From positions 73,258,078-73,322,077 of the forward strand of contig CM051029.1 of NCBI GenBank assembly GCA_027627225.1: 64,000 nt of DNA. Direction: 5' to 3'. The notes under the pieces are model-generated. The model saw nothing but the letters and a program-made list of their open reading frames with translations, searched no databases and had not been told where the DNA came from. Both the position numbers and the translations under genes were made by a program. This stretch comes from Congeria kusceri. Lineage: Eukaryota; Mollusca; Bivalvia; Myida; Dreissenidae. Below are positions 1-11,467 of the stretch, piece after piece (the first letter of the stretch is position 1; each line of letters begins with the position of its first letter).

Positions 1-690
1 CGACATTTTCAAGTGAAATGAAATATATTAAACACCCGTACCATTTAACGTTACACGTAACAACACTTTCGAAACATAGAAACAGCAAACATTCCAGCAC
101 GCAAAGTTAAACCTGACACAAACATGACTGGAAATGTGGTCCCAATGTTGCTAATTATGAACTAACAAATCGTTCTAAATAAAGAATGCTGCAATTAGAG
201 TCGATGGATACCGAGTAAGATTCAAATTTACAGCGCTCTTACAAAACAACAGTTTCAAGAATATTCTTTATTGCAAGTCTTAAGTCCAAGAATCGGTTGG
301 TGAATACGGGGCCAACTCTGATGTCAATGTTTACAGTATTTGCATCTTTGTTGCGTTTCAATACAGCAAAGTCTGGATCATATTCGACATGTGTACCATA
401 CTCGTGCGAACATAATCCTAGTAATTATTGTTGTGATAAAATAGTCTACATTTATATTAAAACAACTGATGCATGCCTCGGCAAATTTCGATCGCTAACA
501 TTTAATTCACATAGACAAGCACTTAGTCTTTTAAAATGTTCAGAATAAATAAACGAAATACTACAGTGTGTATACAATTAGCATTAAATTACATTAAAGT
601 TAAACTTTAATAGCTCATCAAAAATGTTCTATAGTTCTGAATTTACACAAAACTTTATAAAAAAAATCCGCAATGAATATGAGCAGCCTC
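1..690. other. AT-rich non-coding host DNA
   Basis: I see no gene here. The longest open frame (297-548, 83 codons) has low-complexity composition, no recognisable domain and no splice or promoter context. Confidence 0.5.
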
Positions 691-759
691 TAAATCCTGC
701 TATTTACAATGACCGTCATGATTTCAGCGCACATTATTGCCTTATTCAAACAGCCCGCG

Positions 760-1078
760 TTTTGCTCGAGTTTGCGGGCACACGTTTCTGCCCACATCGA
801 CAGACACATTGTTACCGCTTTATTAACAGCCATTCGGTTGCGCTAATCGGCGGACACAGGGTTGCCCTTCATAGGCCGACATACGAATGTCTTCAATCGA
901 CTGTCACACGACTGCTTTCATCGGCAGACAAATGGTTGCGCTCATCGGCGGGCACACGGTAGTCTTCATCGGCCGACACACGGTTGCGCTCATCGGCGGA
1001 CACGCGGTTGCCTTCATCGGTCGACATACGGTTAGCCTTCATTGGCGGACAAACGTCGCGTTCATCAAACGGCATATG
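760..1078. repeat. ~24-nt minisatellite
   Basis: Degenerate copies of a roughly 24-base unit built around 'catcggcggacacacggttg' run through this stretch. Because the unit is a multiple of three, both strands stay open and give spurious repetitive ORFs. It is more GC-rich than its surroundings. Confidence 0.8.
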
Positions 1079-1089
1079 AACATCTGTAA

Positions 1090-4000
1090 AACGAAAAAAA
1101 ATATATAATAAGTTTAAATGTTATTAATAGGTGAACTTATCTATATTAGTGTAAATGGTGTGTTGCTGGTTATAAATGCCTGAAGATCGTGTAAGTTAGT
1201 TGTGCCATAAGGCTGTAAATATCACACATGCATTATTTTATAAAACCACAAGATTTCAGTTCTATATTAAATAAAGGGCCTTTAAGTCATTCAGTACTGG
1301 CAATAACAGTCCATATTGTCTCACTCTATTGCATAAATCAGAGTTCACTGTATGGAGAGATTAAATAGTTGAACTTACTTTTCGTCTGTAAAACTTTTCT
1401 TTTGAAATCAAATAACCATAATGTTGTTTATGTCGTTGTTGCTGCTACTCGGATGATGGTGATGGTGACGTGTAATTAATTACAATTTATACCATTACAC
1501 ATTGCAATTATTATTAATTAACAAAATCGCATTTGCGTTTATATGAACACAAAAACGTTGTTAAACATATTGTCCACAGTAATTCCTGAGAACAATGTCT
1601 AGAGAGATGAATCTTTAACATGAACATGACAACATTGTATGTTCTAGCCTTCTCATTACTGAGGTCAACTTGAGAACAACATATTAACATACAATTATAC
1701 GAATAATGGAGGCGGTCCGGTGACTTTTCGTGTAATCGTTGAATGTGGTGCAGCTCGTATCTTTCTCCTATATGAAGCTAAATAAGTAAACAAAAGGATA
1801 TTTTTACACAGCAAACCACCGCAGCAACAACACCAACCCGAACATCTGGATACAAAACCAGTATCTGAGCACAGGCAACTACTCTTTCACGTGCAATTAG
1901 TACAGAAATTATTACAAGACGAAACGATACAAAGCTGTATCGATTCAATACTTCCGATCGTTCACACCCATCAGGAAAAAACCCCAGAGACATTGCTATC
2001 TGCAACTATATAAGTCTAAAAAACGGTGAAAAATTAACAGACAATTTAAGGACCGGTGCATCTGTATTACGACGCGCAGTCGTACGTATTTCAAATGATA
2101 CATACTTTAATACTACAACCAATGGTTACACCACGTCAATTAATTTAACTGCGTACTATCAACTAAATATACGACACTTGTCTAATTTAAGAATACAATA
2201 TTGTTCACGTGTTTATCAAACAAAAGTGTATAATTCCACAAGGATTGGATACCGACTGTTTACAGTATCCATCAACGAGTCGTTTACTTTTGCAACTTTA
2301 ACTTTTTAATTTTTAAAAAATCAATGCCATACTTACACGCCAGCTTTCAGGAAGCACGAGCGTTTTATCGACAGTCGAGGACGACAGCAATGATTCTTGA
2401 CAAATTACAAGCTACCGGAAGTGTAACATACTGACGCAGACGACATAGGAGGCAACTGACAATCCCTGAACAAAACAAATTACAACCCGTCACTGCAAAA
2501 AGAATCACGGAAAACAATGAGTCACATTCAACAAGCATCACGGAACACGACGGTATGAAGACGGTGACGTGAATATTAAATATAGCCTATGACGTAGACG
2601 TTAGGTAAATTTGGAGTAGCATTTACGTCGAGACACCGTGCACTGCAGTGGATTTCCACAGAGGTCCTAATGAAAATCTTAATTGAGTCATATTTAATTA
2701 AACATTTTAAATACAATATTGAAAAGCAAGCATTTTATTTGAAATATGTATATTGTACAATAAGACATTTATTGATTCTTTACCGGAATAACACCATTTA
2801 AGTCAAAATACTCATTAAATGATTCAGCCACAAACCTATAAGGAATTTTATGATTTTACGAAATTTACTTTAAGTTTTTACAAAGAAACTTTGAGGATAC
2901 GGGCTCAGGCACACGACATGCTCGACGTTAGCTACTGGTGTATTCGCTGATGGGTCCCAAATCAATGTAACCGGAAATGACGACAGAGCGCGCGTGTACC
3001 GTAGTAAGGGTGAACGGTTTCCCGGATGTCGTGTGTACGATGGTCTGTGTGGGAAATCCAAACATTAATACAATCAAGCAGGCCTGGGTCGAGTTGGGAA
3101 GGCGGGTTTGATCAATGCGACAACAGAACAACTGGCAAGAATCGGAATCGGACTCGGGGAGCACGCAACACACTCACACAGCGGTGTATCCAGAATTCGA
3201 AGACTTTCGTTCGTAAGCAATTAAAAATTGCATATTGAAAATTTCGAGTGTCCGGAAAGTTAAAGGACATAACTCCGGTTCAGAAGTATAAATAAGTTGT
3301 AACTGGTGAAACTGTTTATTTCTGAGTAGGAAGAAAGTTGCTAAAACATCCAGAGATTTGATGAAACGAGCGCCCTGTTGTATTGTACAATTTACTTATT
3401 TTCAAGTACATATAAATTACGGACAACATTATACTGCAAATGCTGAATTAGAAACACACTGCCAAATTCAGAAACTATATGAAGAACTTTTGACAACTTT
3501 TTTCAAATGTCTTTTCGCTTCTGGTAATTCGATCAAATAAATAAATATACATAAAATGCGTCAACTTTCTCTCCGAAAGTTAACATTTTAATTACGACAA
3601 ATTGAATTATTTCGGTCAAAACTTAACCTATTTATAAATGCATTTTGTATAATAGAAATAATATCCCTAGATATTCAATAGATTTCCTGTTCAACCAAGA
3701 ATATTGCAACATAGACTCAGTGTTATATCATTTAGCAATTTTACTCTTTTTAAATCTTTGAAAATATATTTTGCGTTAATAAACTGTAACGCCATTAAAA
3801 TATACATTTGTGAACTATTTTTAATTTAAAAAATAATTTTCGATTTATCGTTGTTTATTGGCCACTAAACAACGATTTGGAGTTCTCATGCGTAGGCATT
3901 AAACCACGAGGGGGTTAGCATCAAAACGACAAAGTGTTATTTATAGGCCGATAAACAACGAAAGTGCGAAAATCATTACGATTCTAACATTAGACAAATA

Positions 4001-5515
4001 TTTTTACAACTGTAATGAGAACTACATTTTACTATATATGCTCCGCTCAGAATCAGGACTACTTTTTGCGTTGTTTATTGGGTAGTTTAACAATGATACT
4101 TCTGTTCTTTAGCTATAGAAAAATTTAGCGAGTATTAAGTTAGAATAACTAACGAGTTTTTTATTCACTATACGTGTTATACTGTTAACTACGCGCAAAT
4201 GGAAAATACCAGGCAGACACACATGTCCAAATTGAATTCAACAATGCAATATACAACTAAAACCTGACTTATCTTGGCTGACTTCAACTTATCGACAACA
4301 GCGCTGCCGTGTAGCTCAGTCCACATTCTTGTTTACAATTTAGTTCCACCTGTTGCAGAGTATGGGCGTTTTCGGGTTCTTTCGACAACAACAACGAAGT
4401 CCGGATACAGTTTCTATAAATGGATTATATTTACGATGAAATATCATAAATATACGATGTTAACTTCTCGAATCAAATGTAACGAATGCCATTTTGAACA
4501 ATTACAACAATATTTCAAAATAATGTGTTCCGACGATAAAATAATTAACTAAACATATTATAACAAAACAAATACAAAATACAAACGATATTTATCAATA
4601 GAAAAATATATAAAATGTTATAGTTAAGCCTAAATTAAAAAATCTTTTGTTTGCCCTTTACCGACCCTAAATTTTAGAGGTGGGTCGGTAGGTAGGGAAA
4701 ATATTTTATTTTATTCCGAGAATTTGACGTTTATCATACATGAATGTGGCCTTTTAAATAGCAATTAATTATATTTGTATAATTGTTTGAAATTCACATT
4801 TTAATACTTTCTTCGTCTTAATTGATACAACTAAGAATATACAGAGTAAAACTGGAGCATATATATATATGTATATATATTTATATAAAATAGAATAAGC
4901 AATGCTTAAAAACAATGTGTGTCAGAAGTACATGTATTCTATTTACTAAATACCAATGTCTGACTAGACCTTCATATTAATTTTTACAGCATAGATACAT
5001 ACTGTCTGACAAGAAAACATGTATATTATTATCAATGGCTGAACTGACTCGACAGTCAAACACATATTTATACAGTGAAAACACATACTGTTTGATCAGA
5101 AAAATGTCAGATCATTGAATTGAAGATCAAAAATAATTTGATCAAAATGTCACAAATCAGAAATGTTGTTCACTCAGATGTCTCTGTCCTCACAAAATAT
5201 AACTGTTTGGTATTCGACAATTTAACAAAGAAAGGTTTGTTTAATATATTTAAAATTGTGGCTGTTGATAGAATAACTATTCCTTAACAAAGGCGGATAT
5301 AAGAATTATTCCTGAACAAAGCCAGCATCAATATAAACTTAAATTAGGACTCAACAAACCCAACTGCATTTTTTTAATAGAAAATTTGAGGAAAATTGAC
5401 AACATATATATTTGTTAATCTATATAACAGGGCATGTTTGGCCAGCTTCAAACATGCCACTAGAGTTTCATGTATCCTCAACAGTTAAGATGGGTTGAGC
5501 ATGTCTTTGAAGGTC
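1090..5515. other. gene-poor AT-rich stretch
   Basis: No open frame exceeds about 92 codons and none has a recognisable domain. There are short low-complexity and (AT)n tracts near 4859-4880, and recurrent 'catactgt..gatcagaaa'-type fragments near 4995-5110. I see no RNA gene. Confidence 0.5.
3848..4095. repeat. palindromic repeat cluster, MITE-like
   Basis: The motif CGTTGTTTATTGGCC at 3849-3863 is itself followed by its inverse (to 3875). It recurs inverted at 3946-3960 with one mismatch, and again in direct orientation near 4069-4095. Such nested inversions are typical of short foldback elements; no coding capacity is present. Confidence 0.45.
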
Positions 5516-5519
5516 ACAA

Positions 5520-5750
5520 TTACTTAATAGGAGTGCGTTTTGGTATTTCTTTGATTTTCTTGCATGCATAACAAACTGGCAACACAGTTTTGAGCTTTTT
5601 CATAAGTTGAATATCCTTTTCTGCCCTTTCTTCACCACAATGAGCACATATGTCCTTATGTACTGCTACAGGATTGTTCGCTGCATAGAAGGGGTATTCC
5701 ACAGGAGAGGTACAGGTCATTTGAAGACGGACACATACAACTCCTTCAAG
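5520..5750 (-). CDS. candidate terminal exon of unknown host gene, two CxxC pairs
   Basis: An open minus-strand frame ends with TAA at 5520. It contains a CAHCG pair near the middle and a CYACK pair near the end, spaced like a zinc-binding module, followed by a basic tail (KRTPIK). A polypyrimidine tract and TTTCAG lie just upstream (about 5758), but the frame directly after that acceptor has stops, so the true exon start is uncertain; a slightly later AG may be used. It probably belongs to the same minus-strand gene as the exons at 6247-6621 and 6868-7029. I do not recognise the family. It could also be a decayed gene fragment. Confidence 0.4.
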   Translation of the reverse strand, partial: LEGVVCVRLQMTCTSPVEYPFYAANNPVAVHKDICAHCGEERAEKDIQLMKKLKTVLPVCYACKKIKEIPKRTPIK

Positions 5751-6246
5751 TTATCACCTGAAATAATTGTCATTAAAATTCATTATAGTTTACATTTTTT
5801 GTTTCCCACAATTGCTTTTCACTAAATTGCTATTTAATTTTTATACCATATTAAATTAAAAGAGCCTCCTCATACAATCATGGCATTCTCACATGAATAT
5901 GTTTGAAATCTTTTAAATATTGTTTTCATAAGTAATTTAATACACTAAATGTTTAATGCATGTATTTCCACCAGATTTCTGATGCATGCGTTTATTTTTA
6001 AATATCTATTAATATGTATATGACAATGAGTTGTATATGCTTAAAGTCTCAAATAACTTTCTGTTCTGTTCTGTTATTAATTTGATGCACATGAATTGTT
6101 TACTTGGAAATAAATTTGCAAATGTTTCAAAGGGTAGTTCTTACATTCAATTGATTGAAAGTATTACAATACAAGAAATCTTGAATCTGTGTGAAATGGT
6201 TAATGAAAGGGTATTTTCATAAAATACCTTCAGGTGCAATCTGAGC

Positions 6247-6621
6247 TCAACGCGAATAATCGTAGCGCTCTCTGATCCGTGTCAATGTCTGCTCTCTGAT
6301 CCGTGTCAATGTCTGCTCTCTGATCCGGTTCAATGTCTGCTCTCTGATCCGAGTCAATGTCTGCTCTCTGATCCGTGTCAATGTCTGCTCTCTGATCCGG
6401 TTCAATGTCTGCTCTCTGATCCGTGTCAATGTCTGCTCTCTGATCCGTGTCAATGTCTGCTCTCTGATCCGTGTCAATGTCTGCTCTCTGATCCGTGTCA
6501 ATGTCTGAAGGTATCTAGTTGACAACTTCCTCTGTGAGTAGATACATCTTGGTTTACCACACTCGAAGCAGTTTACAGTCGCCCTGACATTTTGACCGAC
6601 TAGCCCAGAATTGCGAATTAC
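6247..6621 (-). CDS. candidate exon with CxxC motif and eleven 8-residue repeats
   Basis: The frame starts after a good acceptor (TCATTTCAG, ending about 6622) and reads in phase with the upstream exon at 6868-7029. It first encodes a short segment with a CFECGKPRC zinc-type motif, then about eleven copies of the octapeptide TLTRIREQ (with N for T in some), then a TAA stop at 6247. The octapeptide array is the translation of a 24-nt minisatellite, so either the array has expanded inside a coding exon or the real exon ends before it through an unrecognised donor. Function unknown. Confidence 0.4.
   Translation of the reverse strand, partial: VIRNSGLVGQNVRATVNCFECGKPRCIYSQRKLSTRYLQTLTRIREQTLTRIREQTLTRIREQTLTRIREQTLNRIREQTLTRIREQTLTRIREQTLNRIREQTLTRIREQTLTRIRERYDYSR
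6262..6508. repeat. 24-nt minisatellite, about 10-11 copies
   Basis: Near-perfect tandem copies of a 24-base unit containing 'ctctgatccgtgtcaatgtc'; variants differ at one or two bases (ccgg, ccga). The unit length keeps the minus-strand frame open. Confidence 0.9.
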
Positions 6622-6867
6622 CTGAAATGACAATTTGATTCTGCTTTATTGCTATGTGACAAAGAAATGCAATTATTTCATGGAAATCATTAGAATATGA
6701 TCTCTGTAAGAACAATTAATGATCGTGACCACAATGTCCGCACAACAGTTTTACTAACTGCTTCAATTTTATTATTTTCTTTTATATAAAAAAAGTGTGG
6801 CACTCGTAACATTAAATCAAAATGAAATTGTTTCAATCATAAGTCATTAACCATATCTTTTAAATAC

Positions 6868-7029
6868 CTGCGAACTCTCGGAAATGCGAGCATCCTTAGT
6901 GGAAGGCCGATCTCTATCCGTTGTGTCCTTGCCTAGGAGATCGTCAAAGAAGTCATAGTGCTGATTGTCGCCAGGTTTTAGCTGTAGGTCAGGTACAAAC
7001 TGAAGTCCTGTCGAGCTTCGCGGTGTTAA
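6868..7029 (-). CDS. candidate internal exon of unknown host gene
   Basis: This is a 162-nt (54-codon) stop-free minus-strand block with a plausible acceptor (TTTGCATTTAG before 7029) and donor (CAG|GTATTT at 6868/6867). Its end phase matches the start of the exon at 6621. The peptide is polar and acidic, with a YDFFDDLLG segment. It is shorter than an ORF cut-off and has no ATG, so it is supported only by splice signals and phase. No family recognised. Confidence 0.45.
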
Positions 7030-7640
7030 CTAAATGCAAAAATATATTATGATATTTAATACAGGTTTTTATTGATATTTACGACAGGCAAAATCCAAAT
7101 TTACTAACACTTTGATACTTTACAAACGAATTGTAATATCATATAAATATCAAACAATTAAAATCACTACTGCATGGCTGTGAACTATGCTGTTGATATT
7201 GACCGCACAAACTTGTTTGGTCAATATGACAGCAAGCATATTTCACATCCAAAAAGTAAATCATTAATTAGTACAAATTAGAATTTGGTGACTTTGGGTA
7301 TTCATGATAGTAGAGATATATCCTCAACAGCTTGAACCCATATGGCGCGGGGGGTGACCATCTCCCGGGCGCGGGTTTTTGTCAACGTTTTTTTCGCTAA
7401 AAACGTGTTTTATACCTAAATATGACGTTTTAAACATACAAAAATTATTTTTTTTTTTACTACCCTGGCGCGGGTCCAGCGCGGGTCAGGGCACATTTTT
7501 GTGCCCTGAACGCCTAAAGTCGAGCTCACGTTTATGCACGCAAATTTCGAGGTACATCTATGTTTAATGCATCAAAATGTTGGAAAATGTGTGTACTTTT
7601 TAAAAAGTATAGATTTAATACCACTTTAGACATGTATGGT
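7030..7640. other. non-coding, AT-rich
   Basis: I see no gene. The 62-codon plus-strand frame at 7379 lies in low-complexity T-rich sequence next to the tandem repeats that follow, and has no domain. Confidence 0.45.
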
Positions 7641-8530
7641 GTGTCGGATATCTGCGCTGCTTACTATAGCGGAGCCCGCACCGATTTTTACCATTTTTTA
7701 ACCCGGCGCTTGTCGTATCTGCCGAAAACCTATCCATATACCCCCGAATGTTATATACCATTGTAAAGGTAATTCATTTCCCTACATTATTGCAAATTTT
7801 CAGAGGAATCGAGTCACTTTAGGGGAATTTATAGCGAGAATAGTTGCCCCCCCCCCCCCGGACGAGTGAAAAAAGTACAGTACATACACCTTGTCGACTC
7901 ATTAACTGCACAATTGCCGTCTTTTTTCAAGAGTTTTGATACGACAGTGTGCGTATATGTATCATCTAATGATTTAAATCGATTTTAGTGACTTGACATT
8001 AAGTATAAGCACAACGCGGGTCTGCGCAGGTGACCAAAAACCCAAATTTCACTTTTTTTCCAGTTTTTAGCTGTACGCGGGTCGTACCTGCCGAAAACCT
8101 TTCGTTATACCCCCCAATGTTAAATAGCATTTAAGGTAATTCAATTACCTACATTGGTACCAATTTTCATAGAGATTGAATCAAATTCCATGATTTTATT
8201 TTTAAAAGTTGACCACCCCCCCCCTCATGAACTGCACAATTTCCGTTTTTTTTTCAAGAGTTTTGATACGACAGTGTGCGTATATGTATCCTCTAATGAT
8301 TTTAGTCGATTTTAATGTCTTAACATTAAGTATAAGCACAACGCGGGTCTGCGCGGGTGACCAAAAACCAAAATTTCACTTTTTTCCATTTTTAGCTGGG
8401 CACGGGTCGTATCTGCCAAAAACCTTTCCTTATAGCCCCCAATGTTATATACCATTTTGAAGGTAATTCAATTACCTACTTTGTTGCCAATTTTCATATA
8501 CATTGCAAATTCCATGATTTTATAAAAAAA
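7640..8530. repeat. tandem ~320-370 bp repeats
   Basis: Three or more diverged units share, in order, 'acgcgggtctgcgc', 'ccgaaaacctttc', a 'ccccaatgtta' block, a 'ccaattttcat' block and a C-run. Corresponding blocks lie near 7793, 8160 and 8482. The short ORFs here (such as 7560-7766 and 8209-8460) are translations of the same repeat, not independent genes. Confidence 0.75.
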
Positions 8531-8775
8531 TAGTTGACCCCTCCCACCGAAAGTGAAAAAAAAGAACGGTCCATATAGCGCGGCGACTCATTTATTGCAC
8601 AATTATCGTTTTGTTTCAAATGTTTTGATACCAGCGTGTACGTATATGTATCCTTTAATGATTTTAATCGATTTCAGTGTCTTAACATTATTTTTAATAA
8701 TAATAATTGCATGTGTCGTTCATACGAAAAAAAACAAAATGCAAAATTGTTTAGATATTTTTAATAAATTTATAA

Positions 8776-8776
<1 letters not shown>

Positions 8777-8813
<37 letters not shown>
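8777..8813. repeat. (TA)n microsatellite
   Basis: Uninterrupted alternating TA immediately outside the GC-rich left flank of the recombinase element. A longer TA tract lies inside that flank. Confidence 0.95.
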
Positions 8814-8819
<6 letters not shown>

Positions 8820-8820
8820 A

Positions 8821-9150
8821 ATATGCAGGCAGGCAGGCAGTCGGCCGTCGTCTCGGGGAGCTCGCTGGGTTAGTGCGGGCCAGGTCCTGGGGAGCTCGGC
8901 GACAGGGCCCGAAAGCGGGGAAGGCAGGCAGCCGGGCGTTGTCTCGGGGAGCTCGGTGGACAGCGCGGACCAGGCCTTGCTCTCGGGAGGTCGGTGACAG
9001 GGCCCGAAAGCGGGGAAGGCAGGCAGTCGGGCGTCGTCTCGGGGAGCTCGGTGGACAGCGCTGGCCAGGCCTTGCTCTCGGGCAGCTGTCCGGGCTGGGC
9101 TGGTACTGTCCCTCCTGTCCATCGCTGGCTCGGCGCTGTTCCGGTGAGGC
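8821..9150. repeat. GC-rich flank of recombinase element, left arm
   Basis: A GC-rich block contains direct repeats of about 95 bp (marker 'aaggcaggcagtcgggcg' near 8921 and 9016). Its 'gggagctcggcgacagggcc' and 'gaaagcggggaaggcaggca' segments recur in inverted orientation in the GC-rich block at 12430-12745, on the other side of the recombinase-SET gene. The two blocks therefore look like terminal inverted repeats of one element. Long open frames across this block are composition artefacts. Confidence 0.65.
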
Positions 9151-9207
9151 AGCCTGAAACACTGAAACATTACATAAATTAATATGTTCATTATTATACA
9201 ATTACTA

Positions 9208-9210
<3 letters not shown>

Positions 9211-9304
<94 letters not shown>
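9211..9304. repeat. (TA)n microsatellite, ~94 nt
   Basis: Pure TA dinucleotide run directly downstream of the SET-domain stop codon; probably variable in length and hard to assemble. Confidence 0.95.
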
Positions 9305-9305
<1 letters not shown>

Positions 9306-11364
9306 TTACTGTTTAAGCCACGATATGCTTTCCCCGTCCTCTCCTTTCCTTACCCCGTAGTCAAAGAGTAGCTCCTGGTCCGATGGTATGTCCCGCGTCG
9401 CCTTGAAGAGAACATGCGTCTTACCGTTGACGGTCGTAACGAACGGCTTCAAATTGCCGTTCTTCGCCGAATGATTGATGGATCTTCCGAAGGTCCCTAA
9501 AAATACATCATTAGCATGGCACTCACACTTAGTCGCGCCATCAATACACATTTCCCTTCCGTCAAGGTCCCTGAAAAAAAAACGTGTAATTACTTAACCT
9601 GGGATCCTGCTGCTTCACTCGCTTCTCCCCTTCCTCTGCCTTCAAAAGCTGTCCGTGATAGTCGCAGACTATCTGCCCCTTGGAAATATTAAATATGGAA
9701 AAAAGCCCCTTACCTTTACCGCTTGTGTCGCGGCGTGCCACGAGCGGCCAATTTTGCTGGCTGATGTAGGCCGACAGTGCTCCATCGTCAACATCCATTG
9801 CGGAATACCTACTGTTGCGGATGATCTCCCTCATGTGCGATTCTAACCTGGATCGCTTCACCTTGATGTTATGGCGGTTTCGTGCCAGGTCCTCGTCCTT
9901 GATCGCCGGTAGCTGTACAATGTCTTTCACGCTTACCTTCAAGCGCTTTGCCTCAGCGCGCAGAAACTGTTGCGCCATTTTTTCCGCGATGCTGGCGTCG
10001 CACTCGTTCCTCGGGGACCGTTGTATTCTGTCGGCGTCTTCTCTTTTCATTGTCTTACCAAGCGCTCTGTCCATTTCTATCAGCGCGGAAGGGGCGGGCA
10101 CGACGATGTCTGATATTTCGCCCCCCGCCTGGGCAGTGAGGACACCGAGGAACCGTTTAACCTTGTCGTGCTTCGGTGTTCTCGCGGGGGACTGGCTGGA
10201 GGCTTTCTTCTTCGGCTGTGCTGGTCCCGACGATGTACTGGCAACAGCCGGCGGCAGGGACTCGGAAGTGGAAATCCTTCCGCGGGCGAATGCCTCTGCT
10301 GCCGGTATGTCGTTCTCATGGCCTCTGGCATAGTCGATTAACTTACCTATCAGATGCGTCGATTCCGTTGTCATTCCGCGCGAGTGCACCCTGTAATGGC
10401 TGTCACTGACCCGTTCGGAATGGCAAAGGAAGTCGGCGATCATCTTACTCTGTGGCAGCTTTTGTGCGTACGTCTCGATGGAGATTCTCGCGATGCCGGC
10501 CGTCATGGTCTTGAGCTTGTACTGCTTGTGCAGCTTCTGTAGTCCTTCTGACACCGTTTGGCAGGGTCGCCCATCGAAATGGGTAAAGAACTTGGTGTGA
10601 AGCACCCCCTTCGTCTTGCATATGTTCATTCGGACGTACCTGTAATAAATATCGAAAATATTAGTCCAGTAGGGGTCCAGAGCAATGCGACAGTCGTGCA
10701 TGGCGCTGGTCTTCTGGTCGGCAATGCTGATGACCAGATACTGCTGACCTTCGATGACGGGCTGTTCGCCATCAAATGCAGCCCTGTACTCGTGAATGGT
10801 CAGGTTCTGCGCCACGCCGACTCGCTGACCAAGCCTTAAACAAATATAAGCGAACATATATCGGTTAATAAAAGATACTATTTTCTTCGACAATTTGGCC
10901 GTCTCCTTGTCCTTCTCGATCTTGCGTATGGCGGTCTCGAAGTCCTTCTTGGCCACATCCAGAACCCGGGTCACTTCTGCCATGTTGGGCGGATTTTGCC
11001 GGACGATTTTCTCGGTCCGCTGAAGCTTGTGGGCGGTCTTGTCCTGGCCTTTCTGGATATTCTGCACGTCAGCAAGAACTGACTTCACCCGGTGGTACTC
11101 CCCATTGTTTGTCCCCTTCAGATTCACGCCCGAATCGTACAGGAAGAACTTCAAGAATGTGATGTAGTTCTTCGTGTAATTGACCAGCGTCTTCGGGTTG
11201 TAACCCCACGCGGTCATATCGGACATCAGCTTCTTGAAGACTCCCTTCGTGAGCCGGGCGGAGTCGAAGGTTGCCATGGGGTTCCCACCGGACATATTGT
11301 ACAGTATCTTGCTGACGTTCGCCACATAGTTGTCGATGACGTTAGTTGCCTTGGCCTGCTCCAT
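9306..11364 (-). CDS. tyrosine recombinase fused to KMT5A-like SET domain (one frameshift)
   Basis: The N-terminal ~140 residues look like a helical core-binding domain. A tyrosine-recombinase catalytic domain follows, with candidate residues R181 (LGQRVG), K218 (ADQKTS), R293 (IARISIE), H315 (LCHSE) and nucleophile Y324 (SHYR). After a Pro/Ser-rich linker with basic patches, a SET domain begins near residue 545: [13 protein letters not shown], then beyond the frame break INHSAKNG and ELLFDYG. These motifs and their spacing match histone H4K20 methyltransferase KMT5A. The first frame stops at 9562 and the second (9306-9551 and upstream) carries the rest; the break lies at a run of nine T (about 9575-9583). 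Recombinases of this type act in Crypton-like and DIRS-like elements. The fusion suggests a transposon that captured a chromatin-modifying enzyme. Alternative: two genes with a shared exon, which is less likely because the SET fold is split exactly at the break. Confidence 0.75.
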
Positions 11365-11467
11365 TAGGTACCCTCTATGAAAATATATGCCTGAAAATTA
11401 GACATGTTAAAGGCAATGCAACTGCGTCGTGTAAAACAGAAAACTCAAGCAACCCAAACGGCTTTAG

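Noticed and set aside
8751..9201. Long Pro/Arg/Ala-rich ORFs on both strands
   Set aside because: Produced by GC-rich tandem repeats without stops; all frames look alike.
9815..10333. 172-residue plus-strand ORF inside the recombinase gene
   Set aside because: Shadow of the minus-strand coding sequence, with no domain of its own.
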